Assembly: GCA_963701435.1 (NCBI GenBank)
Contig: CAVPAL010000010.1
Location: 62,001-126,000 of the forward strand
Direction of reading: 5' to 3'
From: JAACFF01 sp963701435
Lineage (GTDB): Bacteria; Chloroflexota; Anaerolineae; Promineifilales; Promineifilaceae
DNA length: 64,000 nucleotides
Position 1 is the first letter of the stretch. Every line of letters starts with the position of its first letter. Made by a program: the position numbers and the translations under genes. Of this stretch, positions 42,809 to 50,854 are shown piece by piece. The notes under the pieces are model-generated. The model was not told the origin of the DNA, searched no databases, and saw only the letters and a list, made by a program, of their open reading frames with translations.

Positions 42809-43567
42809 ATGCGATTAAAAGAAAAAGTTGCCCTGGTAACTGGCGGCGCTGCCGGTATCGGGAAAGCCACAGCACAAAGATTTGCCGAAGAGGGCGCAAA
42901 AGTTGTAATTTGTGATGTTGCTGTGGAAAAAGGGGAAGCGACTGCGAAAGAAATCGGCGCTGATTTTTACCATGTGAATATTGCTGACCGGCAGGCGGCG
43001 CAGGATTGGATCGATGCGGTGGTAGAAAAATACGGCCGTATCGACATCCTGGTCAACAACGCCGGCGTGCTGCGCGACGGCCAACTGGTCAAATGGAAAA
43101 ACGGCGAACTCAACGGCCAGATGGCGGAGACTGATTTCGACCTGGTGATTTCCGTCAATCTCAAGGGCGTATTCAACTGCACGCAGGCGGTCGCGCCTGT
43201 AATGATTCAGCAAGGCAGCGGCGTCATTCTCAACGCGACTTCAATCGTAGGGTTGGATGGCAACTTCGGCCAGACCAACTACGTCGCCACCAAAGCGGGT
43301 GTGATCGGCATGACGAAGGTATGGTCGCGCGAACTCGGCCGTTATGGCGTGCGCGTCAACGCCGTCGCGCCCGGCTTCACGCTCACCGAAATGGTGCGCC
43401 AGATGCCGGAGAAAATTCTGGACAGCATGAAATCCCATACCCCGCTGCGCCGCCTGGGCGAACCCCGCGACATCGCCAATGCATACCTTTTCCTGGCCTC
43501 TGACGAAGCGAGCTTTATCACGGGTGAAGTCCTGCGCGTGGATGGCGGCATTGTCGTCGGTACGTGA
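42809..43567 (+). CDS. Short-chain dehydrogenase/reductase (SDR), FabG-like
   Basis: 252 residues of classical SDR. Cofactor motif: VTGGAAGIGKATAQ (about 10-23). NNAG motif: DILVNNAGVLRDG. Catalytic Ser in ILNATSIVG, and Tyr and Lys in NYVATKAG. C-terminal: GEPRDIANAYLFLASDEASFITG and VDGGIVVGT. An Asp in VICDVAVEKG favours NAD(H). A small insertion (KWKNGELNGQMAETDF) follows the NNAG strand. In this island it probably oxidises a 3-hydroxyacyl-CoA or an alcohol intermediate. Confidence 0.92.
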   Translation: MRLKEKVALVTGGAAGIGKATAQRFAEEGAKVVICDVAVEKGEATAKEIGADFYHVNIADRQAAQDWIDAVVEKYGRIDILVNNAGVLRDGQLVKWKNGELNGQMAETDFDLVISVNLKGVFNCTQAVAPVMIQQGSGVILNATSIVGLDGNFGQTNYVATKAGVIGMTKVWSRELGRYGVRVNAVAPGFTLTEMVRQMPEKILDSMKSHTPLRRLGEPRDIANAYLFLASDEASFITGEVLRVDGGIVVGT

Positions 43568-43604
43568 ATGCGGAATGCAGAATCAGGGACGTAGAAAGTA
43601 GAAG

Positions 43605-43789
43605 TAACTCAAGTTGCCACTTTAGCTGCTACAGAATGAATTCTGTAACAAACGCGGAGAAACATGATAAATCAAGTTAAACTTGTTGCCAGATATGCCG
43701 TTCCGAGTCTGTTTTAACAGACTTTTTATCCGTAGCCGTAGATTTCAATCTATGGCGCTATGGCGCCGACATGGTAGCAACTTGGGTTA
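43605..43789. repeat. 185-bp multi-hairpin element between SDR and ligase genes
   Basis: Outer arms: TAACTCAAGTTGCCA (43605-43619) and TGGTAGCAACTTGGGTTA (43772-43789), pairing with a 2-base bulge. Inside lie the hairpins ACAGAA-tgaa-TTCTGT (43631-43646), AGTCTGTT-tt-AACAGACT (43706-43723), CCGTAGATT-tc-AATCTATGG (43736-43755) and GGCGC-tatg-GCGCC (43754-43767). It occupies most of the 317-bp gap, which holds no gene. Flanking GAATGCGGAATGC-type sequences (43566-43579, 43859-43875) repeat on both sides. Confidence 0.72.
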
Positions 43790-43884
43790 GAAGTATTGAA
43801 AATGGGACAGTAGGATTTGAAGAAGAGGACAAAGTAAGCTAAAAATCATGACTCCTCATTCCGCATTCCGCATTGGAGATCATC

Positions 43885-44289
43885 ATGAACGCATCAAATT
43901 TGTTAAGCAAGCGGGCGCATTTGACTCCGGACAGAGAAGCTTTGTTAGAGCTGGAAAGCGGCGTCCGTTACACCTACGCCGAGCTAAACGCACGCGCTAA
44001 CCGGGCAGCCAACTGGCTGCGCTCGCTGGGCGTCGACTATGGCGACCGGGTATCAATTCTGGCGCATAACAGCGTTGTTTATCTCGATCTGTTTTACGGC
44101 GCGGCCAAGATCGGGGCTGTCTTTGCGCCGCTGAACTGGCGGCTGGCGGCGCAGGAACTGACCTATATCGTCAACGACTGTGGTTCCAAAGTGCTGCTTT
44201 GCGGGCCGGATTTTGTAGACACACTGGCAGCGATGCGCGCCCATATTTGCTGTCGACCATTTTGCGAGCGTGGATGGGGCCGTTATTGA
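43885..44289 (+). CDS. Acyl-CoA ligase, 5' part (frameshifted gene)
   Basis: The N-terminal about 120 residues of an AMP-forming acyl-CoA synthetase start at ATG 43885 (GGAG upstream). They read MNASNLLSKRAHLTPDREAL, then YTYAELNARANRAANWL, GDRVSILAHNS and APLNWRLAAQELTYIVND. The frame then runs into unrelated residues and stops at 44289. The continuation is in the +1 frame from about 44249. Removing one T from the TTT near 44246-44248 restores a single 508-residue protein, close to the intact 512-residue ligase at 48926. Confidence 0.8.
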   Translation: MNASNLLSKRAHLTPDREALLELESGVRYTYAELNARANRAANWLRSLGVDYGDRVSILAHNSVVYLDLFYGAAKIGAVFAPLNWRLAAQELTYIVNDCGSKVLLCGPDFVDTLAAMRAHICCRPFCERGWGRY

Positions 44290-45412
44290 GGATGCGCTGG
44301 TTTACGAAGAAGGCGTGGCGCAGGCAGCGGAAACGGAACCGCAACGGCCGTTACAACTCAACCCCGAAACCCCCCACTGCATTCTCTACACCTCCGGCAC
44401 AACCGGACGTCCCAAAGGAGCCGTCATTCCGCAGCGACAGGTTTTATGGAACTGCATCAATACGGCCGTTTCCTGGGGCCTCAGTGAAAAAGACGTCTCG
44501 CCGGTCTTCACGCCGCTGTTTCACGCCGGCGGGCTGTTTGCCTTTCTGACCCCGCTCTTTTATTTGGGCGGGCGTATCATTCTGGCAAAAGGCTTTGACG
44601 TCGAAGAATCAATGCGCGTCATCCTTGAGGAAAAATGCAGCGTCATTTTGGGCGTGCCAACCCTCTTCCAGATGTGGCTCAACATGCCCGGCTTCGACGA
44701 TTTCGACTTTTCGCATGTACATTTTTTCGTCAGCGGCGGCGCGCCCTGTCCCGTACCGCTGATGGAAGAATGGCGGCGGCGCAGCGGCGCGATCTTCCGC
44801 CAGGGATACGGCCTCAGCGAGGTCGGGCCCAACTGCTTCAGCATGACCGATGCCGAATCCGTACCTAAATCCGGCTCGGTGGGCAAGCCAATTTTCCACA
44901 GCGAAATGCGGTTGGTAGATGAAAACGGCTGTGACGTGCCCATCGGCGAGACAGGTGAGTTGTTGATTCGCGGGCCGCATGTGTGCAGCGGTTACCTGAA
45001 CAATCCAGAGGCAACGGCCGCTTCGCTTACGGACGGCTGGTTCCACACCGGCGACATGGCGCGCATGGATGCAGACGGCTTCTATACAATTGCCGGCCGT
45101 TTTAAGGATATGATCATCAGCGGCGGCGAAAATGTGTATGCCGCCGAGGTAGAGGCAGTGTTTATGCAGCATACGGCCGTTCAGGAATGCGCGCTGATCG
45201 GCAAAGCGGACGAAAAATGGGGCGAAGTCGGCCTGATGGTCGTTGTTCTGAAACCCGGTCAGAGCGCCACGGAAGCAGAACTGCGCGACTATTGCAGCAC
45301 CCAACTTGCGCGCTACAAAGTTCCTAAGCAAGTTATTTTCACCGATCAACTGCCCTACTCACCCTACGGCAAAGTCGAAAAAGCAAAACTACGCAAACGA
45401 TATTTAACATAA
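44249..45412 (+). CDS. Acyl-CoA ligase, 3' part (frameshifted gene)
   Basis: This frame continues the ligase begun at 43885. A GTG at 44270 could start it independently, but it would lack the N-terminal subdomain. It has the AMP-binding P-loop CILYTSGTTGRPKGAV, the substrate-pocket region FTPLFHAGGLFAF, QGYGLSEVGPN (A5), the adenine/ribose Asp in GWFHTGDMARMDADGFY, GRFKDMIISGGENVYAAEVE and the catalytic Lys region SPYGKVEKAKLRKRYLT. The chemistry would activate a carboxylic acid as acyl-AMP and then acyl-CoA. All catalytic motifs are intact, so the +1 shift is the only visible lesion. Confidence 0.82.
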   Translation, partial: AVDHFASVDGAVIEDALVYEEGVAQAAETEPQRPLQLNPETPHCILYTSGTTGRPKGAVIPQRQVLWNCINTAVSWGLSEKDVSPVFTPLFHAGGLFAFLTPLFYLGGRIILAKGFDVEESMRVILEEKCSVILGVPTLFQMWLNMPGFDDFDFSHVHFFVSGGAPCPVPLMEEWRRRSGAIFRQGYGLSEVGPNCFSMTDAESVPKSGSVGKPIFHSEMRLVDENGCDVPIGETGELLIRGPHVCSGYLNNPEATAASLTDGWFHTGDMARMDADGFYTIAGRFKDMIISGGENVYAAEVEAVFMQHTAVQECALIGKADEKWGEVGLMVVVLKPGQSATEAELRDYCSTQLARYKVPKQVIFTDQLPYSPYGKVEKAKLRKRYLT

Positions 45413-45476
45413 TACAGCCAATCGGTTAGCCTACAAAAATATTATCTTCAATGGAGTCTTACGTGGTAAACTGTAC

Positions 45477-45721
45477 ATGAGTAAATATAAATACGAAGTG
45501 ATAATCTATTGGAGCGCTGAAGACATTGCATTTATTGCTGAGGTGCCGGAGTTATCTGGTTGTGCTGCTGATGGTGCTGACGTCAAGCAGAAGCTTTGAG
45601 CAATCTGGAAACAATAATTGATGAATGGGTTGAAACGGCAAAAGAACTCGACCATTCAATTCCTCGAGCCAAAGGGTCGATTGATCTTTACATAAGTTCA
45701 GAATTATATAGGGCACAAAAA
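45477..45721 (+). pseudogene. HicB-like antitoxin remnant (frameshifted, no own stop)
   Basis: From ATG 45477 the frame reads YEVIIYWSAEDIAFIAEVPEL, then SGCAADGAD, the typical HicB partial RNase-H fold opening. It then meets a stop (TGA 45597-45599). In the adjacent frame the sequence continues as AEALSNLETIIDEWVETAKEL, DHSIPRAKG, the expected C-terminal helix. One base is missing near 45581-45587. The second frame has no stop before the hydrolase ATG at 45722. No hicA toxin gene is next to it, so it looks like an orphan relic. Confidence 0.72.
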
Positions 45722-46210
45722 ATGGACATTCCCACGCTTCCGGGCATTACAGCCCAAACAATCACAACCACACGGTTAACAACCCGTGTCTTATTCAGTG
45801 GGCCGGAGGATGGCATTCCGGTGCTGTTTTTGCACGGCAACACCTCTTCCGCAACCTGGTGGGAGGAAAATATGGTTGCGCTGCCGCCGGGTTATCACGC
45901 CATTGCGCCCGACCAGCGCGGCTTCGGCGGCGCCGATCCAGACAAAAAGATCGACGCCACACGCGGGCTGGCCGATCTCGCCGACGACGCCCTGGCGCTG
46001 CTCGACTATCTGAGGATTGACAAAGCCCATATCGTTGGCAATTCGATGGGCGGCTCCGTTTTGTGGTGGCTGCTAATTCAGGCGCCGCACCGTTTTTTGA
46101 CCGCGACGTTGGTTGCCCCCGGCTCACCTTATGGTTTTGGCGGCACAAAAGACGCTGACGGCACGCCCTGCACGGACGATTTTGCCGGTTCCGGCGGCGG
46201 GCTTGGTTAA
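45722..46210 (+). CDS. Alpha/beta hydrolase, 5' part (frameshifted gene)
   Basis: The chosen start is ATG 45722 (MDIPTLPGITAQTI), because upstream codons belong to a HicB relic. It shows the oxyanion loop VLFLHGNTSSATWWEEN, APDQRGFGGADP and the nucleophile elbow HIVGNSMGGSVLWW, then ends prematurely at 46210. The next bases continue the family sequence in the +1 frame. Deleting one G from the GGG near 46199-46201 restores a 352-residue enzyme. With Asn before the Ser (GNSMGG) it resembles C-C-bond hydrolases of the MhpC/BphD group. Confidence 0.8.
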   Translation: MDIPTLPGITAQTITTTRLTTRVLFSGPEDGIPVLFLHGNTSSATWWEENMVALPPGYHAIAPDQRGFGGADPDKKIDATRGLADLADDALALLDYLRIDKAHIVGNSMGGSVLWWLLIQAPHRFLTATLVAPGSPYGFGGTKDADGTPCTDDFAGSGGGLG

Positions 46211-46781
46211 TCCGCAGGCCGTCGAGCTGGTCAAAGAAGGGTATCGCGGCGCCGATAATCCGTTTGGACTGCGTTCGGCGCTGAAGCTGCTGGTCTACAA
46301 ACCGCCTTTTGTGCCGGCGCGCGAGGAAGATCTGCTCTCGTCGGCGTTGAGCATCCACGTGGGCGAGCAGGATTGGCCCGGCGATGGAAGCGCGTCGCCC
46401 AACTGGCCTTTTATGGCGCCCGGCCAATGGGGTGCGGCCAACGGTCTTTCACCCAAATACGCCATTAACACGGCCGATTTGCTGGCAGTCGAACCCAAGC
46501 CGAAGATTTTGTGGGTGCGCGGCAGCGATGATATCGCGGTTTCGGATACGGCCGCTTCCGATCCCGGCGTCTTGGGCATGGCGGGATTTATCCCCGGCTA
46601 CCCCGGCGCAGACGTCTACCCGCCCCAACCAATGATCGCCCAAACGCGCGCCGTCCTGGAAAAATACGCCGCCGCCGGTGGGGCATTTAAAGAAGTTGTC
46701 ATAGAAGATACCGGCCATGCGCCGTTCATCGAAAAACCGGAAGAATTTAATGCGCTTTTTCACGCGCACATTCAGGAATGA
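46197..46781 (+). CDS. Alpha/beta hydrolase, 3' part (frameshifted gene)
   Basis: Continuation of the hydrolase begun at 45722, in the +1 frame. It contains the helical cap region (GLVNPQAVELVKEGYRGADN, SALKLLVYKPPFVPA), the acid strand ILWVRGSDDIAVSD and the catalytic His in VIEDTGHAPFIEKPEEFN, which completes the Ser-Asp-His triad. The large cap of about 130 residues is bigger than in simple esterases and may determine the substrate. It is followed by a repeat element and then the thiolase. Confidence 0.8.
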   Translation, partial: AGLVNPQAVELVKEGYRGADNPFGLRSALKLLVYKPPFVPAREEDLLSSALSIHVGEQDWPGDGSASPNWPFMAPGQWGAANGLSPKYAINTADLLAVEPKPKILWVRGSDDIAVSDTAASDPGVLGMAGFIPGYPGADVYPPQPMIAQTRAVLEKYAAAGGAFKEVVIEDTGHAPFIEKPEEFNALFHAHIQE

Positions 46782-46806
46782 AATGCGTATTGTCTATGCT
46801 GTTTTG

Positions 46807-46925
46807 TTAGGTAAACCGCAGAAAGTATTGGGAAATATAATGTGTTGGAAATCTGCGGTTTCCTCAAGGAATTGGCAGGTTATGTCAAACAGGTTTTCTG
46901 AAAACTTCCTGTCAATTACCTAATT
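46807..46925. repeat. Two-module dispersed hairpin repeat (fullest copy)
   Basis: Module 1: AGGTAAACCGCAGA (46810-46823) pairs with TCTGCGGTTTCCT (46852-46864). Module 2: AAGGAATTGGCAGG (46866-46879) pairs with CCTGTCAATTACCT (46908-46921). Single or decayed modules occur at 16551, 38721, 48711, 52099 and 60168. This copy lies just after the hydrolase stop and before the thiolase. Confidence 0.8.
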
Positions 46926-46965
46926 TCTCTACGCAATACGATAGACGCAAAATAGGAGCAAAATT

Positions 46966-48228
46966 ATGACCACACGAAAACTTGGTCGCGGCGTCGCCAT
47001 GGTAGGCGCGGGCATGAGTCAGTTTGGCGTTTTTCCCGGCAAAGATACGCGCGACTTATTTGTCGAAGCCTTTTTAGAGATGCGCGCCTCGGTGGACAAA
47101 GGGCTGAATCCACAAGAAATTGAGGCGCTGTTTATCGGCAATTACAGCAGTGAACTGTTTGAAGGCCAGGGCCATACCGCGCCCATCATGGCGGACTGGG
47201 TCGGCCTGACGCCGCGCCCCGCCACGCGCATCGAAGATGCGTGCGCCAGCAGCGGCGTCGCGCTGCGCCAGGGCATTATGGCGGTCGCGTCCGGACTGCA
47301 TGATGTGGTCCTGGTCGGCGGCATTGAGAAGATGAACAATTTGCCTATCGCCGAAGTGACCGAAGCGCTGGCGACGGCGGGCGATATGCTCTACGAAATT
47401 CCGGCCGGCTTCACCTTTCCCGGCTTTTACGCCGCGATGGCGACCGCCTATATGCACCGCTATGGCGCACGGCCGGAAGCGCTCATGCGCGTGGGTTTGA
47501 AGAACCATGAAAACGGCGCGCTCAACGACAAAGCGCAGTTTAATATGACCATCGCCGATGTGATGGCGCGCAAGCAGGCCAGCGCCCAAAAGAAAGGACG
47601 TCCGGTTCCTCAATGGGACAATGAAATGGCCTTCCTGCAGGATGATCGCGCCAATCCGATGATCGCCTGGCCTCTGCGCCTGTTTGACTGCTCGCCGGTG
47701 ACAGATGGGGCCACGGCCGTTCTGTTGGTCAGCGCCGACATTGCCAAAAACTTCAGCGATGATCCCATCCATATTATTGGAACTGGACAGGCGAGCGACA
47801 CAGCCCTGCACGGCCGTTCCGATTTGACCAGCATTGGCGCGGCAAAAGAGGCTGGCCGGCAGGCCTATGCGATGGCCGGGGTCACGCCTCAAGATATAAA
47901 AATCGCCGAAGTCCACGACTGTTTCACCATCGCCGAAATCATCGCCACGGAAGATTTGGGCTTTTTCGGGCCTGGTGAAGGACATGAAGCAGCCGAAGAA
48001 GGTTTAACAGCGCGTCACGGTCCGCAGCCAATCAACACTTCCGGCGGTCTGAAATCAAAGGGGCATCCGGTGGGCGCATCCGGAACAGGTCAGGCTGTCG
48101 AGGTATTTAAACAGATGCGTGGTTTGGCGGGCGCCAGGCAAGTCGACCGCGCTGTCGATATCGCCATGACCCACAACGTCGGCGGCACCGGCCAAACGGC
48201 CGTTGTCCATATTTATGAAAGGAAATAA
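46966..48228 (+). CDS. Thiolase (acetyl-CoA acyltransferase, SCP-2/DUF35-associated type)
   Basis: 420 residues. The nucleophilic Cys93 is in RIEDACASSGVALRQG. The second catalytic region is KIAEVHDCFTIAEIIATEDLGF, and the final His motif is GGLKSKGHPVGASGTGQ. This subfamily lacks the CxG C-terminal Cys motif of classical thiolases and works with a DUF35 OB-fold partner, which is the very next gene (9 bp downstream). It cleaves 3-ketoacyl-CoA with CoA, or runs the reverse condensation. It forms the thiolytic step of the catabolic island. Confidence 0.92.
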   Translation: MTTRKLGRGVAMVGAGMSQFGVFPGKDTRDLFVEAFLEMRASVDKGLNPQEIEALFIGNYSSELFEGQGHTAPIMADWVGLTPRPATRIEDACASSGVALRQGIMAVASGLHDVVLVGGIEKMNNLPIAEVTEALATAGDMLYEIPAGFTFPGFYAAMATAYMHRYGARPEALMRVGLKNHENGALNDKAQFNMTIADVMARKQASAQKKGRPVPQWDNEMAFLQDDRANPMIAWPLRLFDCSPVTDGATAVLLVSADIAKNFSDDPIHIIGTGQASDTALHGRSDLTSIGAAKEAGRQAYAMAGVTPQDIKIAEVHDCFTIAEIIATEDLGFFGPGEGHEAAEEGLTARHGPQPINTSGGLKSKGHPVGASGTGQAVEVFKQMRGLAGARQVDRAVDIAMTHNVGGTGQTAVVHIYERK

Positions 48229-48236
48229 GCGCAACT

Positions 48237-48653
48237 ATGAGTGAAAGAGCTTTCACACACTCGTCATTTCAGGAATTTTTGAACGAGCAGAGGTTGATGG
48301 GCGCGCGCTGCCGGGAGACTGGTGAGGTGTTTGTGCCGCCGCGTCCCATGTGTCCACGCACCTACAGCACGGATATGGAATGGGTGGAATTATCGGGCGC
48401 CGGTGAACTGGCAGCGTATACGGCCGTTTACATCGGACCAAACGCGATGATAGCAGCCGGCTATGATCGTAAAAACCCATACGTTTCCGGCATTGTGCAG
48501 CTAGCTGAAGGCCCTAAAATTAGCGCCCAAATTGTTGGCGTTGAGGTCAACAATCCTGCCGCCATTGAGATCGGCGCACCGCTCAAAGTCACCTTTATCG
48601 AACGCGGCGCAGACGAAAAAACGCACAACATCCTGGCTTTTGCGGCAGATTAG
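48237..48653 (+). CDS. DUF35 OB-fold partner of the thiolase
   Basis: 138 residues. The N-terminal rubredoxin-like zinc ribbon is partly eroded: only GARCRETGEVFVPPRPMCP is seen, with single Cys residues where CxxC pairs are normal. The C-terminal OB-fold is clear (GAGELAAYTAVYIGP, YVSGIVQLAEGPKISAQIVG, IGAPLKVTFIER). DUF35 proteins bind beside thiolases and condensing enzymes and open a CoA channel. In archaea they hold a thiolase/HMG-CoA synthase complex together. The loss of Cys suggests this one no longer binds zinc. Confidence 0.85.
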   Translation: MSERAFTHSSFQEFLNEQRLMGARCRETGEVFVPPRPMCPRTYSTDMEWVELSGAGELAAYTAVYIGPNAMIAAGYDRKNPYVSGIVQLAEGPKISAQIVGVEVNNPAAIEIGAPLKVTFIERGADEKTHNILAFAAD

Positions 48654-48710
48654 GAAGGCGGCACTGTATCCTGAATGTAACTCAGGATCAGTATGATGGG
48701 CAGCATAGGT

Positions 48711-48764
48711 TGAGGAAACCGCAGAATTTCAACGTTTTTTATTTCCAAATACTTTCTGCGGTTT
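48711..48764. repeat. AAACCGCAG hairpin repeat
   Basis: AAACCGCAGAA (48716-48726) pairs perfectly with TTCTGCGGTTT (48754-48764). It is flanked by the TTGAGG head and ACCTGA tail of the family and is directly followed by the 143-bp TIR element. Confidence 0.82.
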
Positions 48765-48770
48765 ACCTGA

Positions 48771-48913
48771 TACTACAACGAGACTTCGCTCTGAAATGAG
48801 GAGGATGGCATTCTCAAATGCCGGTTCGTCGCTTCAACTGGCCGCATCTGAGGATGCTCACTGCTCTTGATTAGTCAGCAAGATATACTTTATGTCAATT
48901 TCTCATTGTAGTA
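48771..48913. repeat. 143-bp element with 13-bp terminal inverted repeats, copy A
   Basis: TACTACAACGAGA (48771-48783) and TCTCATTGTAGTA (48901-48913) are inverted repeats with one mismatch. The element ends 4 bp before the Shine-Dalgarno of the ligase at 48926. Copy B (52160-52302) has the same length and arms but a different interior. No coding potential was seen inside. Confidence 0.72.
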
Positions 48914-48925
48914 CTAAGGAGGAAA

Positions 48926-50464
48926 ATGTACGGATTTCATTTTGATTGGTTGAAATCGCATGCTGACCGCACGCCGCAAAAGTTAGCGCAGGTCGATCTG
49001 GAAACAGGACGGCAGTTCACCTACTTTGAAATGAACGCGCGCGCCAACCGGCTGGCGAGTTTTTTGCGCACTGAATTTGGCGTGCAGCAGGGCGACCGTA
49101 TTTCGCTGCTTGCCAAGAACAGCAGCGATTATTTCGAGATTTTGTTTGCGTGCAGCAAAATCGGCGCCATCTTGAACACGCTCAACTGGCGGCTGGCCGT
49201 GCCGGAGCTGGAATATATCATCAACGACTGCACACCGCGTATTTTGATTTATGAGCCGGAATTTGCGGATTTAGTGGAAGGGTTACGGCCGTTAACCAAC
49301 TTCGAAAACCACATCATCATCGGCGCAAAAGATGCCCCGCCCGGTGAATGGAACTACGAAACCGCACTGGCCGCCGGGACGCCGCAAAATTTTGACGGGC
49401 CAACCTTGCGCTACGAAGACACGTGGGCCATTCTCTACACTTCCGGCACAACCGGCCGTCCCAAGGGCGCCATGGTCACCTACGGCAACTTCTTCTACAA
49501 TGCCGTTGGCATGGGACAGGCCATCAACCTCAACTCCCAGGACATCAATCTGGTCATGCTGCCTACCTTCCATGCCGGCGGGTTGGGACTTTACGCCGGG
49601 CCAACTTTTCACGCCGGCGGCACAGTGATTGTGATGCGCAATTTTGATCCCGTTCTCATGTTCAAAACCATCCAGGATTGGCGCGTCACGACGATTATCC
49701 TGGTGCCGGCCATGTATCTGATGCTGCACGAACACCCCGCATATCGCAGTTATGATCTGTCCAGCATTCGCCTGTGGAGCAGCGGCGGCTCCGCCCTGCC
49801 CCCGTCGCTGGTCGAGATGTACGCCCAAGACGGCATTATCATCCAGCAGGGCATGGGCATGACCGAAACCGGGCCGACCGTGTTTCTGATACCCAAAGCG
49901 GACGCCGTGCGCAAGGCAGGATCCGTAGGCAAGCCGGTCTTGCATACCGAGGTGTGTATCATGGATCAGCATCACAATAAGCTGGGACCAAACGAGGTAG
50001 GCGAGTTGTGTATTCGCGGCAATATCACCACCGGCTACTGGAACGCGCCCGAGAAAACGGCCGCTGCCATCATCAACGGCTGGCTGCATTCCGGCGACGC
50101 GGCCAAATATGACGAGGAAGGCTTTTATTATCTGGTTGACCGCTTGAAAGATATGTTTATCTCCGGAGGCGAAAACGTTTATCCGGCCGAGATTGAAAAT
50201 TTATTGTACAAACATCCGGCCGTCGCCGAAGCGGCCGTCATTGGTGTGCCGCATTCAAAATGGCAGGAAGTCGGCCGTGCAGTCATTGTGGTCAAGTCGG
50301 GTCAAGCGCTTACAGAAGAGGAGGTTATCACTTTTTGCCAGGGCAAACTGGCGCGCTACAAGATACCCAAAGCCGTCACTTTTATCGATGCTCTGCCGCG
50401 CAACGATATTGGTAAAGTGATGAAAACAGAGCTGGTCGCTTTGTATGGCGAACCGGTTGGATGA
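48926..50464 (+). CDS. Acyl-CoA ligase (AMP-forming), intact
   Basis: 512 residues with AAGGAGG ahead of the ATG. All adenylation motifs are present: ILYTSGTTGRPKGAMV (P-loop), LPTFHAGGLGLY, QGMGMTETGPTV (A5), GWLHSGDAAKYDEEGFYYLVDR (A7/A8) and the catalytic Lys in NDIGKVMKTEL (A10). It makes acyl-CoA from a carboxylic acid, ATP and CoA. It is the only undamaged ligase of three in the island and is about as similar to the broken 43885 gene as paralogs are. The acyl specificity (medium-chain, aromatic or branched) is unknown. Confidence 0.92.
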   Translation: MYGFHFDWLKSHADRTPQKLAQVDLETGRQFTYFEMNARANRLASFLRTEFGVQQGDRISLLAKNSSDYFEILFACSKIGAILNTLNWRLAVPELEYIINDCTPRILIYEPEFADLVEGLRPLTNFENHIIIGAKDAPPGEWNYETALAAGTPQNFDGPTLRYEDTWAILYTSGTTGRPKGAMVTYGNFFYNAVGMGQAINLNSQDINLVMLPTFHAGGLGLYAGPTFHAGGTVIVMRNFDPVLMFKTIQDWRVTTIILVPAMYLMLHEHPAYRSYDLSSIRLWSSGGSALPPSLVEMYAQDGIIIQQGMGMTETGPTVFLIPKADAVRKAGSVGKPVLHTEVCIMDQHHNKLGPNEVGELCIRGNITTGYWNAPEKTAAAIINGWLHSGDAAKYDEEGFYYLVDRLKDMFISGGENVYPAEIENLLYKHPAVAEAAVIGVPHSKWQEVGRAVIVVKSGQALTEEEVITFCQGKLARYKIPKAVTFIDALPRNDIGKVMKTELVALYGEPVG

Positions 50465-50854
50465 ATGCAAATATACGTCGGACAAACCTTCACCCAAACG
50501 CGCGTTTTTTCGCAAGCGGAATTTGATACGTTTGCGGCCTTAAGCGGGGATAATAACCCGATTCATGTTGATCCGGCATTTGCGGCGCGCACGCGCTTTG
50601 GGCGTACGGCGGCGCATGGCATGCTGCTCTACAGCGCCCTGTGCGGCCTGCTCAGCGCCCATTTTCCCGGTCACGCGCAGCACACGCAAAGTTTCACGTT
50701 TACCGCGCCAACGTTTACGGATGAGGCCATGATGCTGCAAGCGGAAGTACTCGAAGTACAGGCGGATCGGAATAAAATTCTGCTCAGAACAACGATTACA
50801 AATCCGCAAGGTGAGTTGACTTGTGATGGAGAAACATTGTTAGGGTTGAGATGA
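50465..50854 (+). CDS. MaoC-like hotdog-fold dehydratase
   Basis: 129 residues. It begins MQIYVGQTFTQTRVFSQ and carries the R-specific hydratase motif DTFAALSGDNNPIHVDPAFAA (Asp/His pair: D..N..H), then FGRTAAHGMLLYSALCG. This is a single-hotdog (R)-enoyl-CoA hydratase or 3-hydroxyacyl dehydratase. It starts immediately after the ligase stop (adjacent codons), and its own stop overlaps an ATG (ATGA) that is the likely start of the enoyl-CoA hydratase gene. It hydrates the enoyl-CoA made from the activated acid. Confidence 0.9.
   Translation: MQIYVGQTFTQTRVFSQAEFDTFAALSGDNNPIHVDPAFAARTRFGRTAAHGMLLYSALCGLLSAHFPGHAQHTQSFTFTAPTFTDEAMMLQAEVLEVQADRNKILLRTTITNPQGELTCDGETLLGLR

Noticed and set aside
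44609..45349. Antisense frame opposite the acyl-CoA ligase
   Set aside because: It is a His/Ala-rich shadow of the ligase with no domain.
47074..47985. Long antisense open frame opposite the thiolase
   Set aside because: It is the shadow of a conserved gene in GC-rich DNA and has no recognisable domain or ribosome-binding site.
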